37,007 nucleotides of DNA from Chthoniobacteraceae bacterium (GCA_947479475.1 CANJZW010000045.1:1-37007), one strand, 5' to 3'; positions 17,228 through 26,740 are shown, counted from the stretch's first letter. Notes: a model not told the origin generated them from the letters alone. Made by a program: numbers and translations.

Positions 17228-18841
17228 ATGACACCCGCCATTTGGATGTTCCTGGCCTTCGTCGCCGCCACCCTCGGCATCACGATTTGGGCCGCCAGAC
17301 GCAACACGGGCGCAAGCGCCTACTTCGCCGCCGGCCGCGGCATCACCGGTTGGCAAAACGGTCTCGCCGTCGCCGGCGACTACATGAGCGCCGCGAGTTT
17401 CCTTGGCATCTCGGGGATGATCGCCTTCTACGGATTTGACGGGTTCATGTATTCCGTGGGCTGGCTGGTCGCCTACTTGACCGTCCTCCTCGTCGTCGCC
17501 GAACCGCTCCGCAACGCCGGAAAATACACGATGGCAGACCTGCTTGCCTACCGTCTCACCCCGCGTCCTGTGCGCGCGATGGCCTCTCTGAGCACCATCA
17601 CGGTGTCCACGTTTTACATGGTAGCTCAGATGATTGGCGCAGGGGCGCTCGTCAAACTTTTGCTCAAGGACATGCCTTGGATCACCACCGAATCGGCGAT
17701 CATCGGCGTGGGGGTTCTCATGGTGGTTTACGTCGTCTTTGGCGGGATGCTTGCAACCACCTGGGTGCAGATCATCAAAGCAATCCTCCTTCTCACAGGC
17801 ACCATTTTCCTAAGCGTTTTGGTGATGAAACACTTCGAATACAGCTTCAGCAGCTTCTTTGACGCCATCTCCCACCTCACCTATACCGACCCCAAAACCA
17901 AACTGGAGGTCACTCGAAACTTCCTCGACCCGGGACTCAAATTCGGAGACGCCGTCACCGGCGGCATGGGCAAGTGGAACCTCATTTCCCTCGGCATCGC
18001 CTTGCTCTTTGGCACCGCGGGTCTACCCCACATTCTCGTCCGCTTCTACACCGTTCCGGACGCAAAGACCGCCCGCGTGTCCGTTGTGTGGGCCATGCTC
18101 ATCATCGGCACTTTTTACATTCTCACCACCTTCCTTGGGTTCGGTGCCGCCACCATTCTTAAGCCGCACAACATTCCCTTCGACAACATGTCAGCCCCCC
18201 AGTTGGCGGAAACGATCGGCGGTCCCCTCTTCTTCGCCTTCATCAGCGCCGTCGCCTTTGCGACCATCCTCGCCGTGGTGGCCGGACTGACTATCAGCGC
18301 GAGCGCTTCCTTCGCTCACGACTTCTATTCCAACGTGCTCCATCACGGCAAAGACGTCGACCCCAACACCGAGGTGCGCGTGGCCCGGATCACGGCCTTC
18401 GTTGTGGGCGGGCTTTCGATCTTTCTCGCGATCAAGCTGCAGTCGGTCAACGTGGCCTTCCTCGTTGGCCTCGCCTTCGCGGTGGCCGCCAGCGCCAACC
18501 TGCCCGTGATCGTGCTTTCCATCTTTTGGAAGCGATTTAGCACCACAGGCGCCGTTGCCGGCCTCGGGGTGGGACTACTCGCCAGCATCGTCCTCATCGC
18601 CGTCAGCCCAAGCATCATGGGCATCGACCTTCCGGATGTGGTCGCCGCCAAACGGCACCTGATCCAGATGCAGCCGCTTTTCCCCTTGGAAAACCCAGGG
18701 ATCCTGAGCATCCCCATCGGCTTCCTAGCCGCAATCCTCGGCTCCCTTTTGCGCCCGGAACCCGAAGCAGAGGCCAAGTTTGAAGAGTTGCAAGTACGCG
18801 CCCAAACCGGACTCGGCGCGGAGAAGGCCGTATCGCACTAA
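17228..18841 (+). CDS. actP: Cation/acetate symporter (sodium:solute symporter family)
   Basis: This 537-residue inner-membrane protein has about 13 hydrophobic segments and the hallmarks of ActP-type solute:sodium symporters: AAGRGITGWQNGLAVAGDYM, SAASFLGISGMIAFYGFDGF, the TMADLLAYRLTPRPVRAMAS region and GTAGLPHILVRFYTVPDA. These motifs fit transporters of acetate and other short monocarboxylates better than those of proline or pantothenate. The upstream DUF485 gene supports this. No acetyl-CoA synthetase gene is nearby, so regulation with acs cannot be inferred. Substrate specificity remains an inference from the family. Confidence 0.93.
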   Translation: MTPAIWMFLAFVAATLGITIWAARRNTGASAYFAAGRGITGWQNGLAVAGDYMSAASFLGISGMIAFYGFDGFMYSVGWLVAYLTVLLVVAEPLRNAGKYTMADLLAYRLTPRPVRAMASLSTITVSTFYMVAQMIGAGALVKLLLKDMPWITTESAIIGVGVLMVVYVVFGGMLATTWVQIIKAILLLTGTIFLSVLVMKHFEYSFSSFFDAISHLTYTDPKTKLEVTRNFLDPGLKFGDAVTGGMGKWNLISLGIALLFGTAGLPHILVRFYTVPDAKTARVSVVWAMLIIGTFYILTTFLGFGAATILKPHNIPFDNMSAPQLAETIGGPLFFAFISAVAFATILAVVAGLTISASASFAHDFYSNVLHHGKDVDPNTEVRVARITAFVVGGLSIFLAIKLQSVNVAFLVGLAFAVAASANLPVIVLSIFWKRFSTTGAVAGLGVGLLASIVLIAVSPSIMGIDLPDVVAAKRHLIQMQPLFPLENPGILSIPIGFLAAILGSLLRPEPEAEAKFEELQVRAQTGLGAEKAVSH

Positions 18842-18959
18842 ACCCACCGATCACGGACTAGGTCCTGAAAGAGCGCTTACGCCGCTCAGACCGCCTGCCT
18901 GACCCCACATCGGGTCTGGGGAACAACCGCTCCCACCCCGAAAACTTCATCCCATTGTT

Positions 18960-19703
18960 ATGCGTTTCGCCAATCAAGTTGCAGTCATCACAGGCGCCGG
19001 CCGAGGCATCGGTCACGCCATCGCTCTCAAATTCGCCGCGGAAGGGGCGCGCGTCGCCGTCGTTTCACGCAATGAAACCAACGCCCTGCGCACCGCCGAC
19101 GAAATCAACGCCCGCCATGCCGGGCTCGCCAAAGCCTACGCCGTCGACGTGGCGAGCCATCCGGCAGTGGCCGAACTCGCCGCTCAGATTCTCGCCGACT
19201 TCTCCAGAGTCGATATCCTCGTGAACAACGCCGGAGTCACTCGTGACGGGCTCTCCATGCGGATGAGCGAGGAAGACTGGGACGTCGTCGTCGACACCAA
19301 CCTCAAGGGCACTTTCAACTGCATCCAGGCTTTCGAACGCTCGATGATCAAACAGCGCTCCGGGCGCATCATCAACATCGGCTCCGTCGCCGGCTTGATG
19401 GGCAACGCGGGCCAGGCAAACTACGCCGCATCCAAGGCCGGCGTTCTGGGTCTCTCGAAATCCATTGCCCGTGAATTGGCCAGCCGGGGCATCACCTGCA
19501 ACGTCGTGGCTCCGGGCTTCATTTCCACGGACATGACCGACGTCCTTCCCGAGAAGATCAAGCAGGCCGTGGTCGCGCAAATCCCCGCCGGCACCTTCGG
19601 CAAACCGGAAGACATCGCCGCAGCCGTCGCCTTTCTCGCAAGCGCCGAGGCCGGCTACATCACCGGCCAATGCCTCACCGTCGACGGCGGCATGGTGATG
19701 TAG
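18960..19703 (+). CDS. fabG: 3-oxoacyl-[ACP] reductase
   Basis: FabG reduces 3-ketoacyl-ACP with NADPH in fatty acid elongation. It is 247 residues, the standard length. The cofactor motif TGAGRGIG is at 11-18, NNAG at 89-92, and the catalytic residues are Asn114, Ser142, Tyr155 and Lys159 (YAASK). The C-terminal TVDGGMVM is classical for FabG. It is separated from the usual fabD/acpP/fabF cluster, so a related short-chain reductase role (for instance in polyhydroxyalkanoate or quinone chemistry) cannot be excluded, but FabG is the best call. Its 118-nt upstream gap shows no clear promoter. Confidence 0.9.
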   Translation: MRFANQVAVITGAGRGIGHAIALKFAAEGARVAVVSRNETNALRTADEINARHAGLAKAYAVDVASHPAVAELAAQILADFSRVDILVNNAGVTRDGLSMRMSEEDWDVVVDTNLKGTFNCIQAFERSMIKQRSGRIINIGSVAGLMGNAGQANYAASKAGVLGLSKSIARELASRGITCNVVAPGFISTDMTDVLPEKIKQAVVAQIPAGTFGKPEDIAAAVAFLASAEAGYITGQCLTVDGGMVM

Positions 19704-19740
19704 CCTCGGCTCCGTCTTCAGCCTACACACGACCCCGCCC

Positions 19741-20202
19741 ATGGACCTGTTTCTGCTTCGACACGCCGATGCCCTGGACCACGCGCCCACGGACTTGGAA
19801 CGGCCGCTCTCAGAAAAAGGCCATCAGCAAGCCGACAAGCTGGCCCGCTACTTCACGGCGGCGCGCCTTAAGCCCGCCCAAATTCTAAGCAGTCCGGCGG
19901 TGCGCACCATGGAGACGGCCGGAGCCATCGCCCGTGCCCTCGCCTTGCCCGTGCTGGCCTGCGAGTGGGCACTGCCCGGAATGCACCCCGATGACGCCAT
20001 CGACGGCCTCAAACCATTCCGCGACTCAGGGCCCGTGCTGCTGGTCGGGCACCAGCCCGATATCGCCCTTTTCGCAGCCAAGCTGCTTTCCTACCACTTC
20101 CCCGAACGGTTGCGCATTTCAAAAGCCAGCCTCATGCACCTCCACCTATTTTCCGCAGACTCCGCCGAGTTGGAATCCTTTCTTCCATGCAACCTGATTT
20201 GA
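19741..20202 (+). CDS. sixA: Phosphohistidine phosphatase SixA-like
   Basis: This 153-residue protein of the histidine phosphatase superfamily has RHAD at 7-10 (catalytic His8), SSPAVRTMETA at 50-60 and the second histidine in VGHQPD (His104). The short length and the RHA rather than RHG motif are typical of SixA, which removes phosphate from histidine on phosphotransfer proteins. Partners cannot be identified from this window. Its 3' end overlaps pgl by 16 nt in a different frame, so the two are co-transcribed and probably coupled. Confidence 0.88.
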   Translation: MDLFLLRHADALDHAPTDLERPLSEKGHQQADKLARYFTAARLKPAQILSSPAVRTMETAGAIARALALPVLACEWALPGMHPDDAIDGLKPFRDSGPVLLVGHQPDIALFAAKLLSYHFPERLRISKASLMHLHLFSADSAELESFLPCNLI

Positions 20203-20885
20203 AAACCTCCGTTCAGCGCACCTCGCAATTTATCCCGGACGCTGTTGCTCTCATCGTGGAAACAGGCCGACAGGCCATCGCCCGTTCCGGCCTCTTTCGC
20301 CTCGGCCTTGCCGGGGGGAACACGCCCCGCGCCGTCTATGCCGCACTCGCGCAACAAACCGACGCACTGCCTTGGGACCGCGTGCAGATCACCTTCGGCG
20401 ACGAACGCTGCGTCCCGCCAGACCATGCCGACAGCAATTACCGCATGGCTTACGAGTCGCTCCTCAGCCAAGTCCCCATTCCAGAGGGCAACGTGTTCCG
20501 CATCCGGGGCGAGATTCCCCACGAGGAAGCGGCACTCGAGTGTGAAGCCAGGCTGGCCGCTGTGGCCGCGCGTCTCGGCGAAGAACGCTACGCACACGAC
20601 CTTCTCCTGTTGGGCCTCGGGGAGGACGGCCATACGGCCTCCCTTTTTCCCGGCTCACCCGCCCTCGAGGAAACCGTTCGCAACATCATCCCCGCCACCG
20701 GCCCCAAGCCGCCCCCGCAGAGGATCACATTCACTTTTCCCCTCATAAACGCCTCAAATCTGGTGGTTTTTCTACTCAACGATCCAAAGAAGGAAGCCAT
20801 TCTCCAGGGCGCCCTTCAAGGGAAATTTCCTTCTGGCAAAGTGGCTCCAACTCACGGACGCGTCCTCTGGCTGGCGGGTGAATAA
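20187..20885 (+). CDS. pgl: 6-phosphogluconolactonase
   Basis: This cytoplasmic enzyme hydrolyses 6-phosphogluconolactone in the oxidative pentose phosphate pathway. At 232 residues it is standard for the NagB-fold type (DevB). Motifs are LAGGNTPR at 41-48, FGDERCVPPDHADSN starting at 70, and GLGEDGHTASLFPG at 143-156. No zwf or gnd is in the window, so it is physically separate from the rest of its pathway. The start overlaps the end of sixA. Confidence 0.94.
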   Translation: MQPDLKTSVQRTSQFIPDAVALIVETGRQAIARSGLFRLGLAGGNTPRAVYAALAQQTDALPWDRVQITFGDERCVPPDHADSNYRMAYESLLSQVPIPEGNVFRIRGEIPHEEAALECEARLAAVAARLGEERYAHDLLLLGLGEDGHTASLFPGSPALEETVRNIIPATGPKPPPQRITFTFPLINASNLVVFLLNDPKKEAILQGALQGKFPSGKVAPTHGRVLWLAGE

Positions 20886-20890
20886 CTTGG

Positions 20891-20915
20891 TTTCGCGCTC
20901 CCGCTCTACGCGAAA
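20891..20915 (+). terminator. Weak hairpin after pgl
   Basis: A 7-bp inverted repeat, tttcgcg (20891-20897) and cgcgaaa (20909-20915), encloses an 11-nt loop 5 nt after the pgl stop. No T-run follows, so it may be only a 3'-end stabilising hairpin or chance. Confidence 0.3.
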
Positions 20916-21006
20916 AAGAGGACCCTACCCAACAAAGGAAGGCCGCCCCGGTTTTCTTCAACAGCGACCACCCTCGCTGCGCCCCTAAAAAAACACCGCC
21001 CCCCCT

Positions 21007-22734
21007 ATGCGCATCCCTCCAGCCCTCGTCCTTTCCCTCCTGCCAAGCCTGCTTTTCGCCCAGGGCACCGCTCCCAACACCCAGCCCCCGAGCGTTAAAG
21101 GAGAAGTGCTCCAGTTTACTCTCGAGCACAGCAAGATTTTCCCCGGCACAACGCGGCAGTTCTGGGTTTACGTCCCCGCCGCCTATCGGCCCGAAAAACC
21201 CGCCTGCCTTTACGTGCATCAGGATGGCGTCGCAAACAATGCGCCCGAAGTGTTTGACCAACTCATCGCCAAGGGCGAAATGCCCGTGACCATCGGCGTC
21301 TTCGTTCAACCGGGCCGCGTAAAGGCTTTCGCGCCGGACACCGGCGACCGCGTCAATCGTTCCTTCGAATACGACTCGCTCTCGGCAGACTACGCCAAAT
21401 TTCTCGCCCTCGAACTGCTTCCCGCCGTCGAGGCGAAAACGGCCTCCGACGGTCGCCCCATCCATCTCTCCAAGGACCCCAACGACCGCGCCATCGGCGG
21501 CCACAGCTCCGGCGCCACCGCCGCCCTCAACGCCGCCTACGAACGCCCCGATCTCTTCCACCGCGTTTTCTCCGGCATCGGCAGTTTTACCGACATCCGC
21601 GGAGGCGACAAATTTTCGTCTCTCATCCGAAAGACCGAACCCAGGCCCCTGCGTGTCTTCGTTCAGGACGGTGCGCAAGACCTCAACAACTCCTACGGAG
21701 ACTGGTGGATGGCAAACCAGACACTGGAACGCGCCCTGGTTTTTTCAGGCTACGAGGTCGCCCACTCTTGGGGCGAAGGCGGTCACAACGGCAAAGAAAT
21801 CGCCGTCATTTTCCCAGACGCGATGCGCTTTTTGTGGAAGGGCTGGCCCGCTCCCATCACGTTGCCAAAAGGCTCGGAGGCCTTTCAGAAACTGCTTATT
21901 CCCGGGGAGGAATGGCAACTGGTGAGCGACGGACACAAGTTTCTGGAGGGACCGGCAACGAACGCCAAGGGCGAGCTTTTCTTCAACGATATTCCCGAGA
22001 GCAAAACGTACCGTCTCAATGCCGCAGGGAAAGTCGAACCCTTTGTCGAGGAATCCGGCAAAGGCAACGGGCAAGCCTTCGGCCCAGACGGCCGCCTCTA
22101 CGCGGTCGCTGCGGGTGAAAACAAACTCGTCGCATACAAATCGGACGGCTCCATGGACATGATCACCGAAGGGTTCCGTGGAAACGACCTGGTCGTGCGC
22201 CACGACGGCAAAATTTACGTCACCGAACCAAGCGGAAACGCCAAGGAACCCAGCCACATCTGGCTTGTGCTTCCGGACGGCTCCAAAAAAGTGGTCGACA
22301 CCGGCCTGAAGTTTTCCAACGGCATCACCCTTTCGCCCGACCAATCCCTCCTCTACGTGGCGGACTCCAGAACCCACTGGGTGTATAGTTTCCAAATCCA
22401 ACCCGACGGAGCCCTCTCCCACAAGCAGCGCTTCTTCCAGCTCTACGTCCCCGACTCCGCCGATGACTCCGGCGCGGATGGCTTGAAAGTGGATACCGAC
22501 GGGCGGCTCTACGTCGCCACCCGCATGGGGATCCAAGTGTGCGACCCCGCAGGGCGGGTGCAGTGCATCCTGCCCATGCCCAACGGCAAGATCGCCAACC
22601 TAACCTTTGGCGGCCCTGCCATGGACGTTCTCTACGCCGCGTGTGGAGACAAACTCTTTAAGAGAAAGCTGCGCACCCACGGCGTCCAATCCTTCCAGCC
22701 GCCCCTGCCCAATAAAAAGAGCAACGGCGGCTAA
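21007..22734 (+). CDS. Secreted esterase fused to SMP-30/gluconolactonase propeller
   Basis: This is a 575-residue exported protein with two catalytic-type domains. The signal peptide ends near LLFAQ (19). Residues ~35-280 form an alpha/beta-hydrolase of the Fes/esterase D type: GGHSSGAT places the nucleophile at Ser167, an acidic residue lies in VQDGAQD (220-225), and the catalytic histidine is in GEGGHNG (His260). Residues ~300-565 form an SMP-30/gluconolactonase-like beta-propeller (LEGPATNAKGELFFNDI, GNGQAFGPDGRLYAV, SNGITLSPDQSLLYVADS, GADGLKVDTDGRLYVAT). Such fusions occur in Planctomycetes and Verrucomicrobia and probably act on carbohydrate esters and lactones outside the cytoplasm; the substrate is unknown. 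Neither neighbour is functionally tied. Confidence 0.9.
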   Translation: MRIPPALVLSLLPSLLFAQGTAPNTQPPSVKGEVLQFTLEHSKIFPGTTRQFWVYVPAAYRPEKPACLYVHQDGVANNAPEVFDQLIAKGEMPVTIGVFVQPGRVKAFAPDTGDRVNRSFEYDSLSADYAKFLALELLPAVEAKTASDGRPIHLSKDPNDRAIGGHSSGATAALNAAYERPDLFHRVFSGIGSFTDIRGGDKFSSLIRKTEPRPLRVFVQDGAQDLNNSYGDWWMANQTLERALVFSGYEVAHSWGEGGHNGKEIAVIFPDAMRFLWKGWPAPITLPKGSEAFQKLLIPGEEWQLVSDGHKFLEGPATNAKGELFFNDIPESKTYRLNAAGKVEPFVEESGKGNGQAFGPDGRLYAVAAGENKLVAYKSDGSMDMITEGFRGNDLVVRHDGKIYVTEPSGNAKEPSHIWLVLPDGSKKVVDTGLKFSNGITLSPDQSLLYVADSRTHWVYSFQIQPDGALSHKQRFFQLYVPDSADDSGADGLKVDTDGRLYVATRMGIQVCDPAGRVQCILPMPNGKIANLTFGGPAMDVLYAACGDKLFKRKLRTHGVQSFQPPLPNKKSNGG

Positions 22735-22850
22735 ACGAAGTCGTTCGGCGCGAAAAATAGCAACAACAATCCCGATCCGCCTGGCAGTGCGAGGTTGCAT
22801 TGGCCGAGTCCATGCCCCCGCCAAGCTTACTCGAATTCTTCTACCCCCCT

Positions 22851-24173
22851 ATGTCTTCCCCCTTTTCTGCTTTGACGCGCGAAGCCACGGTTGCCCCCTC
22901 TGGCTTCAACCGTTGGCTCGTTCCCCCCGCCGCAATCGCCGTGCATATGTGCATCGGCCAGGTCTATGGCTTTAGTGTTTTCAACAAACCGCTCACGCTT
23001 GCTTTGGGCACGGACATCACGAAAGTTCAGTTTGCCTATCAGATTGCCCTGATGATGCTTGGGCTCTCTGCTGCGTTTTTCGGCAAATGGGTCGAACACA
23101 GCGGCCCGAGGAAAACCATGCTGGCTTCCTGGCTGTTTTTCTGTGGCGGCCTTGTCATTTCATCCCTCGCTGTCCGACTTCATTCACTGCCCTTGCTGCT
23201 TTTTGGCTACGGCATTGTCGGCGGAATCGGGCTCGGGCTGGGTTACATTTCGCCGGTTTCAACGCTCGTGAAATGGTTTCCAGACCGCCCCGGGATGGCC
23301 ACTGGGATGGCAATCATGGGGTTTGGTGGGGGAGCCCTTATCGGCTCGCCTTTGGCACAAGAACTCATGAAACACTTCGCCAAAGAAGGAAGCACGGGCG
23401 CCGGAGAAAGCCTCCTCGTCATGGCCGCTATTTATTCCTTCTTCATGCTCTTCGGTGCCGTTCTCGTGCGGGTGCCGTCCTCCGACTGGCGCCCGGAAGG
23501 CTGGGTTCCGAAAGCCGCCACGCAGGCCATTACAAGCGCAAGTGTGGCTGTGGACACAGCGTGGAAAACCCCTCAATTCTGGCTGCTCTGGGTCGTTCTT
23601 TGCATGAACGTAAGTGCCGGAATCGGTGTTCTGGGACGCGCCGCGGATATGTGTCAGGATATGTTTGGGGTCTCGGCCGCTATCGGAGCCGGTTTCACAG
23701 GCTTGCTAAGTATCTTTAACATGGGAGGACGCTTCGCTTGGTCCTCGGTCTCCGATTTCACCGGCAGAAAAGCCGTGTACAGCATTTACTTTATCCTTGG
23801 AGCCGCCCTTTACGCGGTGCTGCCCTACGCACAACAAACCCAGAACAAAACTCTGTTTGTCGCCTGCACCGCGCTAATTATCAGCATGTATGGAGGCGGC
23901 TTTGCCACCATCCCCGCCTATCTGCGCGACTTGTTTGGATCCTATCAAGTCGGTGCAATCCACGGCCGTCTCATCACAGCATGGAGCGTCGCAGCCGTCA
24001 TTGGGCCGGGCTTGATCAACAGCCTTTTTACCAGTCGAGTCAGCGGAGGCCTTCCAAAGGCGGAGGCCTACAACGGAACGTTCTACCTCATGTGTGCGCT
24101 CCTCGGAATCGGACTGGTGGCAAACCTCCTTGTCCGGCCTGTCTCGGCACGACATCACATCAAACAGCCCTAA
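22851..24173 (+). CDS. OFA-family MFS transporter (oxalate/formate antiporter-like)
   Basis: This is a 440-residue MFS carrier with 12 predicted helices. The ATG at 22851 is preferred; an in-frame TTG at 22800 would add 17 residues without similarity. Diagnostic OFA-family segments include CIGQVYGFSVFNKPL, FAYQIALMMLGLSAAFFGKW, GLGLGYISPVSTLVKWFPD, MATGMAIMGFGGGALIGSPL and MYGGGFATIPAYLRDLFG. The family includes the Oxalobacter oxalate:formate exchanger but is broad, so oxalate or formate is only a suggestion. The idea gains weight from the downstream small-subunit gene and from the convergent formate dehydrogenase-like gene and fdhD. Confidence 0.9.
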   Translation: MSSPFSALTREATVAPSGFNRWLVPPAAIAVHMCIGQVYGFSVFNKPLTLALGTDITKVQFAYQIALMMLGLSAAFFGKWVEHSGPRKTMLASWLFFCGGLVISSLAVRLHSLPLLLFGYGIVGGIGLGLGYISPVSTLVKWFPDRPGMATGMAIMGFGGGALIGSPLAQELMKHFAKEGSTGAGESLLVMAAIYSFFMLFGAVLVRVPSSDWRPEGWVPKAATQAITSASVAVDTAWKTPQFWLLWVVLCMNVSAGIGVLGRAADMCQDMFGVSAAIGAGFTGLLSIFNMGGRFAWSSVSDFTGRKAVYSIYFILGAALYAVLPYAQQTQNKTLFVACTALIISMYGGGFATIPAYLRDLFGSYQVGAIHGRLITAWSVAAVIGPGLINSLFTSRVSGGLPKAEAYNGTFYLMCALLGIGLVANLLVRPVSARHHIKQP

Positions 24174-24187
24174 CCCTTTTCGCCCCC

Positions 24188-24361
24188 ATGAAACTGTTGC
24201 TTTCCTGGCTCCTCGTCGCCCTCCCTCTCGGCTGGGGCGTCACTCAGTCCGTCAAAAAGGCCACCCCCCTTTTCACCTCCCAGCCCGCCCAACCTGCCGC
24301 TGCGACTCCGCCCCTTCCGACCAACCCCTTGGCTCCCACTCCGGCAAAGCCCGGCCAATAG
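24188..24361 (+). CDS. Small single-helix companion of the OFA transporter
   Basis: This 57-residue protein has one N-terminal hydrophobic helix (MKLLLSWLLVALPLGWGVTQ, 1-20), then SVKKATPLF and a short Ala/Pro-rich tail. The pattern (LLSWLLV-x-x-PLGWG and a following basic patch with PLF) matches the small proteins that accompany OFA-family MFS transporters, annotated as MFS transporter small subunit. It begins 14 nt after the transporter stop, so they are co-transcribed. The proline-rich tail of about 25 residues looks like an addition to the usual short form. It could also be read as a signal peptide, but the context favours a subunit. Confidence 0.75.
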   Translation: MKLLLSWLLVALPLGWGVTQSVKKATPLFTSQPAQPAAATPPLPTNPLAPTPAKPGQ

Positions 24362-24403
24362 TCCGTCTCTCACTTCCGGTCTTTTCGCCGCGACGCGCTC
24401 CCT

Positions 24404-26740
24404 TCAAATCGCTCGTGAGGACTTGCGCAGTGTTACCACCACGCCTTTGGAAACCGGCGTATTGCTGCGTTCGGCCACACTGCCAATAGGCACAAGGACG
24501 TTGGTCTCTGGAAAGTAAGTCGCCAGACATCCCGCCGGAATTGAATAGGCGACAAGAATGAATTTCCGGGCTACGCGTTCCGTGCCGTCGGTATGATTGA
24601 AAAGATCGACTACATCACCGGCCAACCAACCCTCTTTACGAATGTCAGCAGCGTTCATAAAAACAACGCGCCTCTCGTGAAACACACCGCGGTAACGGTC
24701 GTCCAGTCCATAGATGGTGGTATTGAACTGGTCATGGCTGCGGATGGTCATCAGCAGGTACTCGTCCTTCCCAAGCTTTGGAAAGGAAAGGCCGGCCACC
24801 TGAAAACGGGCCTTACCCCGAGCGGTGTCAAAACGTCCTTCGCGGTTTGCATTGGGCAAATAGAAACCACCCGGAAGCCGCACCCGAACGTTGTATTTTG
24901 AAAAACCAGCGATCGTCTTTTCAATCGCATCGCGGATGTGATCATAGTGCAAACTGAAGCTTTTCCAGTCGACAACACTGCGGGAACCTAGCGTCGCCAT
25001 GGCCATCCGGGTCACTATGGTCGGCTCGCTCAGCAGGCTGTTGGAAACCGGTTCGAGTCCACCGCGGGACGCCTGAACAATCCCCATGGAGTTCTCGCAC
25101 GTCACAAACTGGCGCTCTCCATGCAGTATGTCTTGGTCGCTGCGGCCAAGTGTTGGAAGGATCAACGCCTCCCGTCCGTGCACTAGATGACTCCGGTTAA
25201 GCTTGGTGGAAACATGGGCCGTCAACTCACACCGCCGCAAAGCATCCGCCGTGTACAACGTGTCGGGCGTTGCAGAGAGAAAGTTGCCGCCCATGGCGAT
25301 GAACACACGGCCCCGACCCGCGTGCATGGCCTTGATACTGTCAACCACGTCCCAGCCCGCAGCACGCGGAGGCGAAAAGCCGAACACCGTTTGAATCTTG
25401 TCGAGAAACTCCGTCCCCGGCTTTTCATAAATCCCCATCGTTCTGTCACCTTGCACATTGCTGTGCCCTCGCACAGGACACGTGCCTGCGCCAGGTTTCC
25501 CGATGCTGCCCTTGAGCAAAAGCAAGTTCACCACCTCTTGGATCGTCTCGACCGCGTTACGGTGCTGGGTGAGACCCATGGCCCAGCACGCTATGATTCT
25601 TCTTTTGCCCGCGATCAAATCGGCCGCCGCGCGAATCTCCTCCATTGCGAGGCCGCAACCCTCGACAATGGTCTCGAAGTCGACGGCATCAAGGGCGCGG
25701 GAGAAGGCCTCGTAGCCTTCGGTACTCTCACGGATAAAATCAAGATCAAGCACTGAGCCAGGCGCTTTGCGATCGGCCTCCAAAAGCAGTTTCATGATTC
25801 CCTTAAGCAGCGCCATGTCGCCGTTAATGCGGACCTGCAGGAACATCTCGCTCAGCGGAGCCGTGATGCCCAGCGCCCCCTTAATTTCCTGTGGATTCTG
25901 AAAGCCCATCAGCCCGGCTTCTGGCAGCGGGTTGACCGAAATTATTTTGCAGCCCTTCTCCGACGCTTTCTGGAGCGCAGTGAGCATCCGGGGATGGTTG
26001 GTACCCGGATTTTGTCCCAGGATGATAATAACTTCGGCTTTGGGAAAATCATCGAGAGTCACAGACCCCTTTCCAATTCCGAGTGAGTCTGAAAGAGCGA
26101 CGCCGCTAGACTCATGACACATGTTGGAGCAGTCAGGCAGATTGTTTGTGCCAAACTCGCGAACGAAAAGTTGATAGAGAAACGCCGCCTCGTTGCTGGT
26201 TCTACCGGAGGTGTAGAAAACGGCCTCGTCAGGGCTGGCCAGACCATTGAGGTGACGGGCGATCAACTCGAAGGCTGCCGCCCACTCGATGGGTTGGTAA
26301 TGCGTCGCGCCCGGAGGCAGGTACATGGGTTGGGCAATCCTTCCCTTTTTACCAATCTCGAAGTCGTCCAGTTCGGCAAGCGACGCCACTGAATTTTGCG
26401 CGAAAAACTCCGGAGTGAGCACCTTGGTTGTCGCCTCTTCCGCCACAGCCTTGGCCCCGTTTTCGCAGTATTCGGCGATGCCGGAACGTTCATCATCAGG
26501 ATCCGGCCAGGCGCAACCCGGGCAGTCATACCCGTCCTTTTGGTTAAGTCGAAGGAGCGCGTTAACGCCTCTCGCAAGTCCCATCTCACCAAATACATGA
26601 CGAATGCTGCTCACTACCGCAGGGAGGCCAGCCGCCACCGCTTTCATCTCCCCAAGGCGCAGCCCGGTGAAACGCTCGGGGTTTTCCGGATTTGGAATTT
26701 TAAGCGTCTGCGCTTTTTTGGAAGAATCCTTCTCGTTCAT
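24404..26740 (-). CDS. FdhF/YdeP-family molybdopterin oxidoreductase
   Basis: This 778-residue protein belongs to the formate dehydrogenase alpha-like FdhF/YdeP family. Near the N-terminus a cysteine group, DCPGCAWPDP (Cys73, Cys76) with YCENGAKAV (Cys92), could ligate an iron-sulfur cluster. NMCHESSG (Cys208) aligns with the SeCys/Cys that binds Mo in formate dehydrogenases; it is an ordinary cysteine here. LGQNPGTNHPRML and the C-terminal dinucleotide-binding region are present. No twin-arginine signal is visible, so it is probably cytoplasmic. The natural substrate of YdeP-type enzymes is uncertain (formate is not proven). fdhD lies 45 nt upstream on the same strand, as expected for an enzyme that needs sulfuration of its cofactor. 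Confidence 0.9.
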   Translation of the reverse strand: MNEKDSSKKAQTLKIPNPENPERFTGLRLGEMKAVAAGLPAVVSSIRHVFGEMGLARGVNALLRLNQKDGYDCPGCAWPDPDDERSGIAEYCENGAKAVAEEATTKVLTPEFFAQNSVASLAELDDFEIGKKGRIAQPMYLPPGATHYQPIEWAAAFELIARHLNGLASPDEAVFYTSGRTSNEAAFLYQLFVREFGTNNLPDCSNMCHESSGVALSDSLGIGKGSVTLDDFPKAEVIIILGQNPGTNHPRMLTALQKASEKGCKIISVNPLPEAGLMGFQNPQEIKGALGITAPLSEMFLQVRINGDMALLKGIMKLLLEADRKAPGSVLDLDFIRESTEGYEAFSRALDAVDFETIVEGCGLAMEEIRAAADLIAGKRRIIACWAMGLTQHRNAVETIQEVVNLLLLKGSIGKPGAGTCPVRGHSNVQGDRTMGIYEKPGTEFLDKIQTVFGFSPPRAAGWDVVDSIKAMHAGRGRVFIAMGGNFLSATPDTLYTADALRRCELTAHVSTKLNRSHLVHGREALILPTLGRSDQDILHGERQFVTCENSMGIVQASRGGLEPVSNSLLSEPTIVTRMAMATLGSRSVVDWKSFSLHYDHIRDAIEKTIAGFSKYNVRVRLPGGFYLPNANREGRFDTARGKARFQVAGLSFPKLGKDEYLLMTIRSHDQFNTTIYGLDDRYRGVFHERRVVFMNAADIRKEGWLAGDVVDLFNHTDGTERVARKFILVAYSIPAGCLATYFPETNVLVPIGSVAERSNTPVSKGVVVTLRKSSRAI

